DNA of 64,000 nt from Mytilus edulis (GCF_963676685.1 NC_092346.1:51241062-51305061); one strand, 5' to 3'. Shown: positions 1 to 11,231, counted from the first letter of the stretch. The notes: a model not told the origin generated them from the sequence alone. Program-made: numbers and translations.

Positions 1-1131
1 GTCAATATAATACTTTCATGGTCGAAGCTATAGCTGTGTATTAAAGAAAATGAGTCTGTCCTACGATATATACAAATGTCTATTTGTCACGTCTTCACCG
101 CTTAATAATCAATATATCCGTCTTGTTTATAAGCTGAATAAACAATTTGTTGCAAAATATTTGTTTTAAGTATAATCACATGATGTATCTGTAACCGGGA
201 GACTGGCTACTGATTTGAAGTTGATAACGAGCTGCAACCCACGACCGGTTGACTAGGATCTAGTCACTTGACTGAGAATACTCGCTTTAACTCCACTTGT
301 AGAATTAGACACAAGTCCTATGCAGTAGTTAACAATTTAATGATTCAGGATGAAATACGTGTAGTTTTACAAAATGATGTACTTTACTTAAACACATTGA
401 ATTTAACAGATTGATACAAATTGAGCGGATGTTGTCAGTACGAATGCCCGACTCTCACTGAAGTTACAAACTTCGCCGTAATTGAAATGACTAAAGGATT
501 AATTATTCTTTACGTAAGAAAACTTAAGACCTATGTAAAGCTGTGACTTTATCTATTACTTACAAAAAGAATTATCTTGAAACAAATTTCTGACTTTGTG
601 AAAATATACTTGACACTTAATTATTACTTATAATACAAAAAGCTTTACAAAGAAAAATCGTTACATCATAATGAAATTACTTTGACGGACAAATATTGCA
701 AATAAAATTATTTCGATAAAATAATGAATAGTTTAACAATATAATGACATTTTATGACCGAACAGTTTGTCAATGAAAGTTCAAAAGTATCATGTTTATG
801 AAGAATACCCTTTTCAAATAGTTCCAAATGAAGATGCATAATTTACACAAATCATCCCTATCACATATCAATCGAATTGGTCATCTAAAACATATAACTA
901 CTGTAACACTTTATAATGTTACATATTGCGTAATCAGCAATCGAAGCCATACACACATACATTTTGACATAAAATATGAGATTTCATAGAATAATTGTCC
1001 GATTTAAACCAAATAATTTATCTTTCCTATTCCCATGTGACAAGAATCACCATAATTCCAATCCATTTTGCACTTTATTTATCAATTGTTGATTTAGTTT
1101 TTAGCTGGATAAACGATACAACGGTTCACAA
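1..1131. other. Intergenic, upstream of first GPCR gene
   Basis: AT-rich sequence with no open frame of substance and no repeat I recognise. It must contain the promoter of the receptor gene at 1132 if that gene is transcribed from nearby, but no core element stands out. A 73-codon frame at 995-1216 is an overlap shadow of the receptor's start. Confidence 0.5.
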
Positions 1132-2163
1132 ATGGAAAACAAACTGCAAGAATGGAACTGGGAAATTGCAGATCGATACATTGTTAATGATATATTTCTC
1201 ATTATCTACATCATAATTGGAATCTTAGGGAACTTTTTAGTGATAATTATATATGAATTTAAATTGAAAACAAACCGTGACGACCGTTATTTCATTCCAT
1301 GGTTGGGTTTACTTGATTTATTTGCCGGTACTCTAAGGTCATCATTTGAGTTGATCCGTAAAATTTATCCGGTGATGCTCCGTGGGACAATATTTTGCAA
1401 ATCAGTTTGGATGATAATTGATGTATTCGCATTCTCATCAACGTGCCTTTTGTTGGTGATCGCGTTTCATCGTTACTTGAAAGTGTGTCGACCTTTTGGA
1501 CAACAAATGACACTACCATTGAAAAGATTATCACTTGTCTGTACATTTATCTTATCACTTGGGATGGCAGTGATTTTAAATTCATTCAATTCTGAAATTC
1601 CTGTTCGAAGTGACAAATTCAACGTTACTGGTTGGACGTGTGATATTGATATAAATTATTCCATGGGAGCTACATTTTATGTTTTTGCGAGTTTTGCGAC
1701 AATAATGACTTTAATTATTGCAACGGGACTTGCTGTTTTTTACATCTTGATTGCAAGAAGAATCTGCAAACAAATCAAAGCAAGAAATAATATGAAATCT
1801 ACTAATTCTAACAACATGAAATCAAGTGATCTTAACAAAGAAACAAGACATTTAGATGACTATAACTGTAAAAAATGTATACAGCTTTCACATACATTTT
1901 CATTCATGCTAATGGCCATGGCAGTGGGATTTGGAATATCTTATATTCCCCAGTTTGTAATATTGTTTCTGACAATAAACAATGGTCGGTTTTTGTTTGA
2001 CAAGTATGACTCTGAAACCATATGGATATCCTTCTTTAGAGAGATGGCGATAATTAATCATATCATAAATCCTTTTATTTATGGATTGTATGACAAGGTT
2101 TTCAGATTGGAGGTACAAAAAATCATGTCATGCCATAGAAACGAGGACATTGCTTGTATTTGA
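1132..2163 (+). CDS. Class A (rhodopsin-like) GPCR, orphan, single exon (copy 1)
   Basis: Predicted seven-transmembrane receptor of 343 aa that would signal from the plasma membrane through a G protein; ligand unknown. TM1 carries G33-N34, TM2 D62, C89 at the top of TM3 pairs with C170 in loop 2, and N164 is a glycosylation site. The TM3 end reads HRY (113-115) instead of DRY and is followed by LKVCRPFG. TM6 reads SYIPQF (P273) with tyrosine where most class A receptors have the toggle tryptophan. TM7 has NPFIY (313-317). The third intracellular loop is short, which makes this the smallest of the five paralogues. The start is the first ATG, placed like those of the other copies before a conserved EWN tripeptide. 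It has no introns. It is closest in motifs to the 50-kb copy, which also has HRY. The family is certain; the subfamily is not. Confidence 0.92.
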   Translation: MENKLQEWNWEIADRYIVNDIFLIIYIIIGILGNFLVIIIYEFKLKTNRDDRYFIPWLGLLDLFAGTLRSSFELIRKIYPVMLRGTIFCKSVWMIIDVFAFSSTCLLLVIAFHRYLKVCRPFGQQMTLPLKRLSLVCTFILSLGMAVILNSFNSEIPVRSDKFNVTGWTCDIDINYSMGATFYVFASFATIMTLIIATGLAVFYILIARRICKQIKARNNMKSTNSNNMKSSDLNKETRHLDDYNCKKCIQLSHTFSFMLMAMAVGFGISYIPQFVILFLTINNGRFLFDKYDSETIWISFFREMAIINHIINPFIYGLYDKVFRLEVQKIMSCHRNEDIACI

Positions 2164-3649
2164 TTTATATTGGAAACTTAACACGAAACACTGAATACTA
2201 AAAGTAAATACGATTTAGAATGAAATGTCCATGTTTTTTAATGTTCTGTCGCTTCTCTGTAACTATAACACTGATATAAGAAGAACGATTTTCGATTTTT
2301 TCAAGTTTTTCATATTGCCATGCAATTATCGGTCTTTATCGTTTGAAATATAAATTATTAATTTTATTAATTGAGATGTGCATTATAAATAAGGATAAGC
2401 GATTCTCACTAATTTTCGATCTTAGTATTATGTAATAGTAACTTTAACTTAATACAGTATTAACTAAATAAATATTAATGTTCGTGCACACAGTGGCCGA
2501 TCCAAGAAGTCCGCCTCCCTTTTTGATCGGCAAAACAAATAAAATCTCATGTTTTTTTACGATATATGTACATTTTTTGTATGAAATCGTCATGAAATAT
2601 TTTTTGACTCGCTCCGCTCGGCGGAATATATTCAATAATCGTAAATTAAACCTCTCTCCTTTGTTAAATATCCAGGACCCCCCCCCCCCCCTTGCTTGTT
2701 ATTTGTTTGTCATTTATGATACTTGTACTATTGTAGCTGGTATCATAGAGTTAAGTGCTTTCTTTTGTTTTGTTTTTAATGTGCAGACGTCCTATTCAAA
2801 TGCCATATACACCAGACTATGTTTTCATTCTCCAGAGATATCAATAATGACTTTTGTGAGCTATGTTCAATTATCTATACATATTAGACCGTAGACATAT
2901 AAATGGGACAGTTGAGACTCAGTGGTAAATGAAACTTTGACTATTCACATTTATCATGTAACGAATAAACCAGGTTCGCTTTCTTTGTTTTAAGTTTTCT
3001 TTATACAGTTTAGTAGGTCTAGAGAAAGGTATCCTACTTCAAGTCCTATTCCATCGGTTGAGAGGCATGTGCTGTATAAATAGGAATTCAATTCTGACGG
3101 GATGGGACCATCAACTCCTATGACCCATGTAAAATAAGCACAGAGTCCTCTGAATATAACAAATCTCTGAGTTGTTCACAAGTTTTCAGTTGCAAGTTAT
3201 TCAACGTAAATCAAGCTTCATCTTGAAAGAACCTTCATTACACAAACTTTACTTCTATTTTATTTGTCTATTTGTTCTCGTTCTAAATTTGAAATAAAAA
3301 TTGTGAATGGACATTTATACCATTTCAAACTTCGTGGTTATGTTTCAAAATGATAATGTGCCTCATAAGTGATGTTTTATATCTTTATTAATCATTCTGA
3401 CAGAAAAAAAATACCAATTACAAACTAGTATGAGATAGGTCTGAGGAACATGAACAAGTTTTCGGTTTTGTTTAGTGGTTGTATGAATTGTTTGTCTTGA
3501 ATTAGATTGTTTTCCTAACTTTTCTTTGGTAATAAGATATAATTATTAAATTAACAACACTTTTGAATTTGCCAATCACGTCATTGATATATTTTAAAGC
3601 AGTGGTGCAAATAATATATAATAGAATACTGTTTAAGATAAGGGTGAAG
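2164..3649. other. Intergenic, little structure
   Basis: It holds a 3' flank, a degenerate repeat starting near 2490 (a GTGGC/CCGATCC-type motif also found at 52057), a run of cytosines at about 2679-2691, and otherwise unassigned AT-rich DNA. The 138-codon frame at 2478 runs through this repeat and the C-tract and looks non-coding. Confidence 0.45.
2467..2472 (+). promoter_or_regulatory. Candidate polyadenylation signal for GPCR copy 1
   Basis: AATAAA lies about 300 bases after the receptor stop codon. Chance occurrence is likely in DNA this AT-rich, so this is only a candidate. Confidence 0.25.
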
Positions 3650-4247
3650 GTTGGTACCTATGAAAACGGTTAAACCCGTTGCATTTGTTTGCACTTGTCC
3701 TAAGCTAGGAACATGATGTTCATTAGTTGTCTTTTGTTGGTGTGATTCATGAATGTTTCTTGTTTCTCGTTTTTTATATAGAATAGACCGTTGGTTTATC
3801 TCTTTTAATGGCTTTACACTAGTCCTTTTGGGGGCCCTTTATAGCTTGCAGGTTCGGTGTGAGCCAAGAATCCGTGTTTAAGACCGTACTTTGACCTATA
3901 ATGGTTTACTTAAGACTCCGTGTTGAAGACCATACTTTGACCTATAATGGTTTACTTAAGACTCCGTGTTGAAGACCGTACTTTGACCTATAATAGTTTA
4001 CTTAAGACTCCGTGTTGAAGACCGTACTTTGACCTATAATGGTTTACTTAAGACTCCGTGTTGAAGACCGTACTTTGACCTATAATAGTTTACTTAAGAC
4101 TCCGTGTTGAAGACCGTACTTTGACCTATAATGGTTTACTTAAGACTCCGTGTTGAAGACCGTACTTTGACCTATAATGGTTTACTTTTACAAGTTGTGA
4201 CTTGGATGGAGAGTTGTCTCATTGGCACTCAAACCACATCTCCTTAT
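3650..4247 (+). repeat. Dispersed repeat (GTGAGCCAAG...CTCATTGGCACTCA family), expanded copy
   Basis: Same family as sequence at 10597, 57430, 59285 and 63370. It is recognised by a GTTTGCAC/CCTAAG block, TAGACCGTTGGTTT, GGGGCCCTTTATAG, GTGAGCCAAG, a GACCTATAATGGTTTAC block, and a 3' GAGTTGTCTCATTGGCACTC. In this copy the block before the 3' end has expanded into a minisatellite (3868-4189). The class of the parent transposon cannot be told from this copy. Confidence 0.7.
3868..4189 (+). repeat. Minisatellite, 46-bp unit x 7
   Basis: Seven head-to-tail units begin at 3868, 3914, 3960, 4006, 4052, 4098 and 4144. Each carries CCGTGTTGAAGACCGTACTT and a CCTATAATGGTTTACTTAA half, with only one or two changes between units. 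The unit is a segment of the dispersed repeat it sits in, present once in the other copies in this window. Confidence 0.9.
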
Positions 4248-4922
4248 ATCTTTTAACTAAACAAAATTTTTAAAATAATGTCTGTACTTAAAGAAATCTG
4301 CATACTTAATATCTAGTCCTAGAACACAATTATTTCGTAGTGCATTTCTATTAGACAAAAAAAAACGCAAATTTATAAAATCGCATCTGTTCTCTCCAAA
4401 AAACGTTTTTTACAGTGTAGTGTACTACTTTTTGGACAAATAATGTCAAAGTTATAGAAAAATATAATGTGGACAATTTTAAGTTAAGTTAGATGCAATT
4501 CAGTTTGACCTCTTCAGACATACTTTTTGTTTACCTTTTAAGACAGGACCAAATTACTACTTTATTTAAAAATGCATGGCCCATTTTTTTTTTTTTACAT
4601 ATAATTTCATCCCTACATTAGAAAGGTGTATGAAAATAATGCGATTTTTGCAGAGTCCACACTTAGGACTCTATGTCTCCGGACCTAATAGGATAAAAAG
4701 ACTGGACCAATTTTAATAAACATGGCATGATCCAAGCTTAGGGAATTATAAGACATTTTGTTTTTATTTTCATGATAATAGCATATATATTGAATGCCAT
4801 ATGGTCATTCTTATATTTAAAATTTTGGCATATTTTTTACGTTTTAATTGAACAATTTTAACTATTAAGATGTGAGCCTTCAAAATTTAAATGTTGCAAA
4901 TCATTGCACTTTAAATGCCTAA
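4248..4922. other. Intergenic, nothing recognised
   Basis: AT-rich DNA with several homopolymer runs of A and T. No open frame, repeat or motif I can support. Confidence 0.4.
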
Positions 4923-5371
4923 ATAGAATGAAATTCAAAACAGTGTGGCTGTGGCCATTGATTGACACATTAAATTCATCCATTGACTGGGACAATTTAC
5001 GTGAACGTTTGTCTGTAACGACCACTGTTCACGACGTACCTACGATAGACATTTAAACTGTGGGGTCACCATAGGTTTCTTAACGCCTTTAATTATAAAA
5101 TAATTCGAAAAAATAATCAGGAATAACCTTTATGTTTTGATTTATATAATTAGTATAAATCAAAACATCGTGTTATTTCTGATTAATTTTTCGAATTACT
5201 TTATTAAGGTGTTGTGAACCTTTGGTGACCCCATAGTTTAAGTGTCCTTAAAAAGTACATAGTGAGCAGTGGTCGTTACATACAAACGTTCACCTAAATT
5301 GTCCCAGCCAATGGATGAATTTAATGTGTCAATCAATAGCCACAAGCACACTGTTTTGAATTTCATTCTAT
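4923..5371. mobile_element. Foldback MITE, about 450 bp, long terminal inverted repeats
   Basis: The two halves are imperfect reverse complements for almost the whole length, meeting near 5150 (AACCTTTATGTTTTGATTTA against TAAATCAAAACATCG). The ends read TAGAATGAAATTC and GAATTTCATTCTA, compatible with a TA target duplication as in the mariner/Tc1 group. It has no coding capacity. A second full copy lies at 46317-46761 and one arm survives alone at 9186-9257. Confidence 0.85.
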
Positions 5372-6065
5372 ATGTAGCATGTATTTAAAGTAGCTGAACA
5401 CTCGGACACCGAAAATCAAAGGATGATAAACATGTGCCCGGACCTTCTGCCTCTTTTTCTCTCTTTCCTGCATCTTAAATAGGTCTGTACGTGTGACCTA
5501 GTACTTGCTAATCTAAAAAGCATCCACTAGATACCAAATGACAAGGTGTACGTTTTGATTCTAAGATAACTGGAAAGGTCAATAAATTTCAAATCCCTGC
5601 TACAATATACAGAAGACTTTATACTGCAACTAGTTGTGTTTATTTCCTAAATATAGTAACACAGCTATATTTTGTGCAATGTCAATTTCACCATGGAACA
5701 CTTTTTCCACAGTAGATATCAAAGACGACGAAAAGCAGCATTTTCATGGAGAAATTAATATTTCAAATAAGAATATCAATCTTTTGGGAGAACTGTGGTA
5801 TTTAATTTCCATCTCTGTCTGTTTTCGAGTACGTCTGGATATTGTTACAAAAGATTTTATTGCTTGTTATTTGAGACATTTTCTAAGCCATACAATCAGT
5901 GTAATAAACGTATCTAATATGATACCATTCAATTTCAAATTCATTACTCTCGAATGACAAAAAAATCTATACATTTTAATCCAATATCTCTTACTACGAT
6001 TCAGAGTACAAGAGAGCATCTTGTTTGTTTAATTTTCATCATGAAATCTAGTATTCTAAGTTGTT
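5372..6065. other. Intergenic with one unsupported 107-codon frame
   Basis: It contains an open frame at 5634-5957 with no recognisable domain, signal peptide or homology and no neighbour of related function. I treat it as chance. No other structure seen. Confidence 0.4.
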
Positions 6066-6262
6066 CATGTACTGTATCACTGAGGTTGTGAGTTTGAAAC
6101 CATGCACGAGGCAGTTGCGTCCGTCACCAATAATAATTTTTTTTTTAGAATGAATGCCAGTTATCCTGCACGAAGGTCTGTGGTTCTCACCGAGTACTCT
6201 GGCTTATCTGCACGATTTAGGCAATGGTGCTGAAAGTGAAAGTAGTGTTAAATAACAGAAAT
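6066..6262 (+). repeat. Dispersed repeat fragment (SINE-like)
   Basis: It carries GTTCTCACCGAGTACTC and GGTGCTGAAAGTGAAAGTAG-type blocks. These are the reverse-complement equivalent, much diverged, of the repeat at 20800 and 30391 (GGAGTGCCTGGAGAAAAC). A TGAGTTTGAAACC motif resembles a B box. It is non-coding. Confidence 0.5.
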
Positions 6263-6354
6263 CAATTGATCAATCCAAATTCATATAAATCAATTCCATC
6301 TTCGTGCTATAAATATCATATACTGTGTTACATTGTATTGTTTTAAATTAGTCT

Positions 6355-6605
6355 AGGTGGACGGGTGGTCTAGAGCGATTGATACAGTGCACGTGGTGTT
6401 GTCTAGAGCGATGGATACAGTGCACGTGGTGTTGTCTAGAGCGATGGATACAGTGCACGTGGTGTTGTCTATCTAGCGACGGATACAGTGCACGTGGTGT
6501 TGTCTAGAGCGATGGATACAGTGCACGTGGTGTTGTCTCGATATCTTCATAGCATACGTTTGAATCTGGACGAGGAAAGAACATAATTTGCTTCAGCAAA
6601 TTTGC
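6355..6605 (+). repeat. tRNA-like SINE with internal tandem expansion
   Basis: It begins with a GGTGGTCTAGAGCG A-box-like stretch and has a GTTTGAATCTGG B-box-like stretch at about 6560, the spacing of a tRNA-derived pol III promoter stretched by a minisatellite between the boxes. The tail continues with GAACATAATTTGCTTCAGCA and AT-rich DNA. I recognise it as a SINE type widespread in bivalves. It is non-coding and probably inert with the boxes this far apart. Confidence 0.65.
6369..6535 (+). repeat. Minisatellite, 33-bp unit x 5, inside the SINE
   Basis: Units start at 6369, 6402, 6435, 6468 and 6503. Each contains GATACAGTGCACGTGGTGTT; the fourth has a 2-bp insertion and a few changes. The array lies between the SINE's two promoter-like boxes. 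Confidence 0.9.
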
Positions 6606-7471
6606 AGATTTAACATATAAAATATTTCATAGGAATAAAAAAACAAAGTGAGGAGATTTCAAGACTAAAAGCTATACATAGATTAATGCCACCCTTTGAC
6701 GTCACGAGAAAATTGGTGCTTGATCAACACTAATCCCTCTACATCGTTCAAAACCAAGACTTTAGCATCGTGAAAGGGGAAAAAAGTCTACGCCTTCGCA
6801 AATAAATTTCGGGGATATGTCGTCTGATTATTACGGCAGAATCTTTTACAAACCAATGTTTTAAAATCCCTCGTGTCTTTTGAAATAAATGTATGAAAAC
6901 TATCATAAGGATTTAGATGTTTTTTTAATTAATAAAAGAGTTTATGATAGGCCAGTTGCTAGGTTTAGAAATTTTCATGACACTCAAAGCGTTTTGTGTT
7001 CGTACCGACATAAAACGTATCCCACAATTGATTAAGGTATAACGTTGATACAACACAAAAATTAGGAAATAAGAATTTTGTTTCATTGAAAGTCGTTTAA
7101 AAAAATCTCATCTAAAGGATGGTTCTGAATATTTGAAAGTTTTGATTATATACTTTTTTCCATGGACTGCACTAAAACCTGTCACATATCGTTTCATTTC
7201 GACACCTATTGAGTATTATTCATCTCTTAGGATCTGCTCACTCTTCCGGAGCACCTGAGATTATATATGCATGTATTGGTTCAAAGTTAGAATTACCCCC
7301 CAAAAAAATCGTATCATCAGACTTTTAATCCATGATGCTTTAGCCTTAATGATTCGATATGTACAAACTGTGTGTTATGTTAATATAAAATAAAGCTATA
7401 ATAATTGAAGTATTGACGATTTGCAATATGGTATACGTTATACACAAAGATACACAACAGCACATACAATC
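6606..7471. other. Intergenic with one small repeat fragment
   Basis: Mostly unassigned AT-rich DNA. A fragment at about 7223-7262 (GATCTGCTCACTCTTCCGGA) is a short reverse-orientation piece of the repeat seen whole at 34436 and 33600. Confidence 0.45.
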
Positions 7472-7473
7472 AT

Positions 7474-7566
7474 TTATTTATGTCATTTTCTTTATTCTTT
7501 ATATTTATTTATGTCATTTTCTTTATTCTTTATATTTATTTATGTCATTTTTCTTTATTCTTTATA
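7474..7566. repeat. Tandem repeat, 30-bp unit x 3
   Basis: Three units of TTATGTCATTTTCTTTATTC plus a TTTATATTTA spacer. It lies just downstream of the minus-strand receptor gene at 7643, so it falls in that gene's likely 3' untranslated region or flank. The overlapping 60-codon frames are artefacts of the repeat. Confidence 0.85.
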
Positions 7567-7642
7567 CTTATTTCATTCTACTAAATATAATATACGTTTT
7601 TTAAAGTAAATTCTTACTAAATTGCTACGAATGACGAATTTT

Positions 7643-8797
7643 TCATAAAGACATGGACTTTCTTGTTGAGCAACAACTACAAAATATTTCTGAAACTGCC
7701 TTGCGAAATCTTGTATCAAAAAAGGTATATATAAATGGATTTATAGCATGATTTAAAAGGTACATCCTATAGAGGAACAATAATCCTGCAATTGTCTCAT
7801 TAGGTTTGTTCCAAAAATTTGGATCAAGACTTTCCAAAATCATCAGTGTTAATCGTGGTGTATAACCAACGATAAATAGTGCAGTGATTGTCATAAACAT
7901 GTATGAGTATCTGTGCGTTCGAAAATGTTGTCCTATTGTGTAGAAACGTCCTTGGTCAAGGGTATCAGTGGATCCTCGTCTTAGTTTTTGTCTATATGAG
8001 TCGCATTCAACGAGATCTTTGATACTGTTAGCGCTTGATCTTGAAACGTTATCTTTATCAACCGGTTCTACACTTTCCGCCTCCGTAGAGCTACTAGGTG
8101 TTTTGGTAAACTTTCCCTGTTTCATAGATATATGGAATCTTATAAATTTTTGATAAATTGTCTTTCCAATCAAAATGTACAGTATAATAAGAACAATGGA
8201 AGCAATCAATGCAAATACTGCAGCACTTATATCATGAAGAATGAAGTGTTCTTTGTAATGGACCGTATGTCCGCACCAGTATCCTGTAACATTAAGAATT
8301 GGATTGTACATTTCTACCACACCATAATAGAAAAATATCGGAACTGAAAATGCGCATCCAAAACTAAAAGCCAAAAAAGTACAAAAATATTTCATTTTCT
8401 GTGTAAAAATAAATGATGGCTTACAGACTTTAAGGTAACGCTGCACTGCTATTATCATTAATAAACTTGCAGCTACAATTGTTACACCTTGAGAAACAAA
8501 GGACAGTGCTACACATGCAGATTCGTGTTTGAACTTTACCGGTAAAAGGTTCCAAGTAAAGGCATACGATGCACCAATGAGACATGCTATAAAATCCACG
8601 GTCGCAAGCACCGGTATAAAAAATCTATCATCCCTTTTGACCTTCATTTTAAAAACATATACCAAAATAACAGTTAAATTTCCAATTGTTCCTAGTATCA
8701 GGTATAGAGATAAAACAACGTTATTCGGAAACAAATATTGCATAACACTGTTGTTCCATTCGGTCAAACGTTCATCTTGTATTTTTGTTGACGCCAT
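7643..8797 (-). CDS. Class A GPCR, orphan, single exon (copy 2)
   Basis: Receptor of 384 aa, predicted plasma-membrane G-protein-coupled receptor with unknown ligand. Residues seen: an N-terminal NNS glycosylation site (15-17), G39-N40 in TM1, D68 in TM2, C95 and C175 for the loop disulphide, QRY (119-121) replacing DRY, then LKVCKP. The third loop is about 75 residues, rich in serine and charge. TM6 is GYTPRL (P314), again tyrosine instead of tryptophan. TM7 has NPFIY (353-357), followed by a cysteine cluster CSCC (373-376) that could be palmitoylated. The start MASTK is shared exactly with copy 3, which settles it. It is roughly 80 percent identical by eye to copy 3, 5 kb further on and in the same orientation, and the pair also shares upstream sequence. 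There are no introns. Confidence 0.93.
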   Translation of the reverse strand: MASTKIQDERLTEWNNSVMQYLFPNNVVLSLYLILGTIGNLTVILVYVFKMKVKRDDRFFIPVLATVDFIACLIGASYAFTWNLLPVKFKHESACVALSFVSQGVTIVAASLLMIIAVQRYLKVCKPSFIFTQKMKYFCTFLAFSFGCAFSVPIFFYYGVVEMYNPILNVTGYWCGHTVHYKEHFILHDISAAVFALIASIVLIILYILIGKTIYQKFIRFHISMKQGKFTKTPSSSTEAESVEPVDKDNVSRSSANSIKDLVECDSYRQKLRRGSTDTLDQGRFYTIGQHFRTHRYSYMFMTITALFIVGYTPRLTLMILESLDPNFWNKPNETIAGLLFLYRMYLLNHAINPFIYTFFDTRFRKAVSEIFCSCCSTRKSMSL

Positions 8798-8920
8798 TGA
8801 TAGGAATATATATATATTTACTACAGCAAATACATTTTTTACACATATAAGTGAACAATTCTGTGGTAGATGGTAAATGATAATTTTCTTTACGAGTATA
8901 AAATAATTCGATTAATCTCT

Positions 8921-8943
8921 CTTAATCTTAAGGATCTGTATTG
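8921..8943 (-). promoter_or_regulatory. Conserved upstream block of GPCR copy 2
   Basis: A block containing CTTAATCTTAAGGATCTGTA is identical to one at 14945-14967, at a similar distance upstream of copy 3. It is either residual similarity from the duplication or a shared promoter element; the sequence alone cannot separate these. Confidence 0.35.
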
Positions 8944-8955
8944 GTGAACTACTAC

Positions 8956-9027
8956 GGATATATAATTGAAAAATTATACGGATATATAATTGACAAATTA
9001 TACGGATATATAATTGAAAAATTATAT
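8956..9027. repeat. Tandem repeat, 24-bp unit x 3
   Basis: Three units beginning GGATATATAATTGAAAAATT lie in the putative promoter region of copy 2. The matching place upstream of copy 3 (about 14979) has only one such unit, so the expansion came after the gene duplication. Confidence 0.85.
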
Positions 9028-9185
9028 AAATTTCAACGTTACACGCAGAAAAAGACTCGCAATGATAGTAAGATAGAAAGTCGAGCAGTTATCCGTTTTG
9101 CTTCGACGCACCAATCAAACCTCAATTTAAAGACTGACCATTTGTCTATTAAAAGAAGATCATATTGACATATCGTTTGTTAATT

Positions 9186-9257
9186 GTCCCAGTCAATGGA
9201 TGAATTTAATGTGTCAATCAATGGCCACAGCCACACTGTTTTGAATTTCATTCTATA
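9186..9257. mobile_element. Solo arm of the foldback MITE
   Basis: It matches the right end of the elements at 4923 and 46317 (GTCAATGGATGAATTTAATG to GAATTTCATTCTAT). The left arm is missing. Confidence 0.75.
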
Positions 9258-9315
9258 AAGCAAGATTGAAAAATGTATATAAATAATGTTTTATTTGTGA
9301 CTCAAGACTTTGAAA

Positions 9316-9430
9316 AAAATGATAAGTTTACGACACAGGCACTCGTCTCAGAAAAAAAATTCCTATACACATGAAAGGTATATAGGAAAAAAAATTCTGA
9401 GACGAGTGCCTGTCGTTTACGATCATTTTA
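9316..9430. repeat. Inverted repeat / hairpin, about 115 bp
   Basis: Left arm AGGCACTCGTCTCAGAA is perfectly matched by TTCTGAGACGAGTGCCT on the right, and the pairing extends through AAATGAT...GTTTACG on the outside and CCTATA...TATAGG on the inside. The loop is near ACATGAAAGG. It is probably a small foldback element. Confidence 0.8.
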
Positions 9431-10596
9431 GTTTTAATTTTACGGACTTTATATTTATACGGGTTGGTTAAAATCACTATCTGTTCCATCAAATTTTGCA
9501 ATTTTCATAGCTTTCTAAATATTTTACCTTAAGTTTAACTTCATAGAAACCTGGTATATCCTGAATTGTGCATTTATTAGCTTTCTACATGCCAATTTTC
9601 AACATAACTTAAAAGCCGTCTAAAAAAAAACCTGACCTTCAAACAAAGGTACTCCAAAAATAACCCCCGTTTTCCTGGAAATGTTAAATTAATATTCTAT
9701 AGAGCGCATTAACCCTCAATTTGTAATGCAAACTCATATACAAGTTATTTGAATCAAAATAGTCTAAATATATTTCTCTTTCACCGAAAGTTTCATTTCT
9801 GCAAATTTGTTAGTTCAAGGACATCAAAAGCACATTTTTTTTTGTCAAAGTAGGGCTGCTTTTAGGTTCTAAATTGGAGGGAGTAACTAGTGGTCTGATA
9901 CCTAAACAGTTATGGAATATTCATTTCACAGATATTTTCCGAATGTCGTTACAATCCCATCCTCTGTTCCCCGAATGTGACCTACCGAATTAGTCTTATT
10001 AGAATCTTTCGCCTCTCTTTTAGTGTTGGTTGATACCAGTGTGTTTGTTGGGTTTTTTTTTGTAGTAGGGACATATTTTGTCTAGAGGAGTTTGAATATG
10101 ATGAGAAGAGTTAGGATCAGCTTATTTGCCATCAAAAGTACAGTTAAAATATATGTGTTTCCATGATTTTGTAGAAGATATCAGTTTTTGCAAATTGTTT
10201 TCCAACGAACTGTTCAGTTTTGGCTTTAGGAATACTTAATTTGAGTAATTGTGAATGATTATGTTTCTATTGTGGTTCTCGTATTTCTTTAATTTCATTC
10301 TAATTCATATTACTTTTACAATCATGGATCTCCAAATGGTTAGATGGCATACTAGCACTTTTTAATTTTGTTTTGTGAGGGTTATTATTTTCTTTTCTTT
10401 TTTTATCTTTTAAAAAACGAGTTTATCATTTATTTCCTTCTTTTTTTCTTTCTATTCATTTGCCAAAAAAAAGTCCACAATATTTATTTATTAACACACA
10501 CATGCATGTACTTAATATACTCAACTGAAATTTACACCAATTTTAGTTTTTGTAATAGATTTCGACTTCTGAATTTTGAGATGAAGGCCAACAATG
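9431..10596. other. Intergenic, nothing recognised
   Basis: AT-rich DNA with no supported gene. A 78-codon frame near 10368 is low-complexity phenylalanine-rich sequence from T-tracts. Confidence 0.4.
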
Positions 10597-10825
10597 TAAC
10601 TTAAGGCACCTATCCTAAGTCAGGAGTCTGATGTTCAGTGGTTGTCGTTTTTTATGTGGTTCATAAGTGTTTCTCGTTTCTCGTTTTATATAGATTAGAC
10701 CGTTGGTTTTCCCGTTTGAATGGTTTAACTCTAGTATTTTTTGGGGCCCTTTATATCTTGCTGTTCGGTGTGAGCCAAGGCTACATTTTGAAGGCCGTAA
10801 CTTGACATCTTCCTATATCTATTAA
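10597..10825 (+). repeat. Dispersed repeat (GTGAGCCAAG family)
   Basis: It carries CTAAGTCAGGAGTCTGATG, TAGACCGTTGGTTTTCCCG, GGGGCCCTTTATA and GTGAGCCAAG in the same order as the copy at 3650, but without the minisatellite expansion. A related 3' piece (TCTAATTGGCACT) is seen near 11077. Confidence 0.7.
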
Positions 10826-11231
10826 CGCATCAGATTGAATGTGGCCAGGTACTTGTATATCCCAACAACAAGAAGACACTAAGTAAAGATCTGAGAGTAC
10901 TAACAGTTACTGACAGCTAGTTTAAAACCACTTACAACTTTAAAAAAAATGCATCTTAGACTAAATTATCAATCAATAAACATCCAACATCCAACGGATT
11001 ATTAAGATTAAAGACGTCATAAACAGTTAGAGACAAACATTACCTTTACTGATAACAACAGTTGGATGGAGATTGGTCTAATTGGCACTTATATCACATT
11101 TTCCTATGTTTCCTATATGTATTAACGCACCAGATGGATACAAATAGAAATCCATATAACAATAAAAAAAAACCCAGATTGGACGTGGTCAGGTACTTGT
11201 ATATCCGAACAACACGAAATTTCTGGCTTAA

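Noticed and set aside
2478-2894. 138-codon frame after GPCR copy 1
   Set aside because: It passes through a poly-C tract and a degenerate repeat and has no recognisable features.
5634-5957. 107-codon open frame as a gene
   Set aside because: No domain, signal or homologue recognised, AT-rich composition, no second copy or supporting neighbour.
6369-6535. 33-bp repeats as a CRISPR array
   Set aside because: Units are head-to-tail without spacers, inside a SINE, in a eukaryotic genome.
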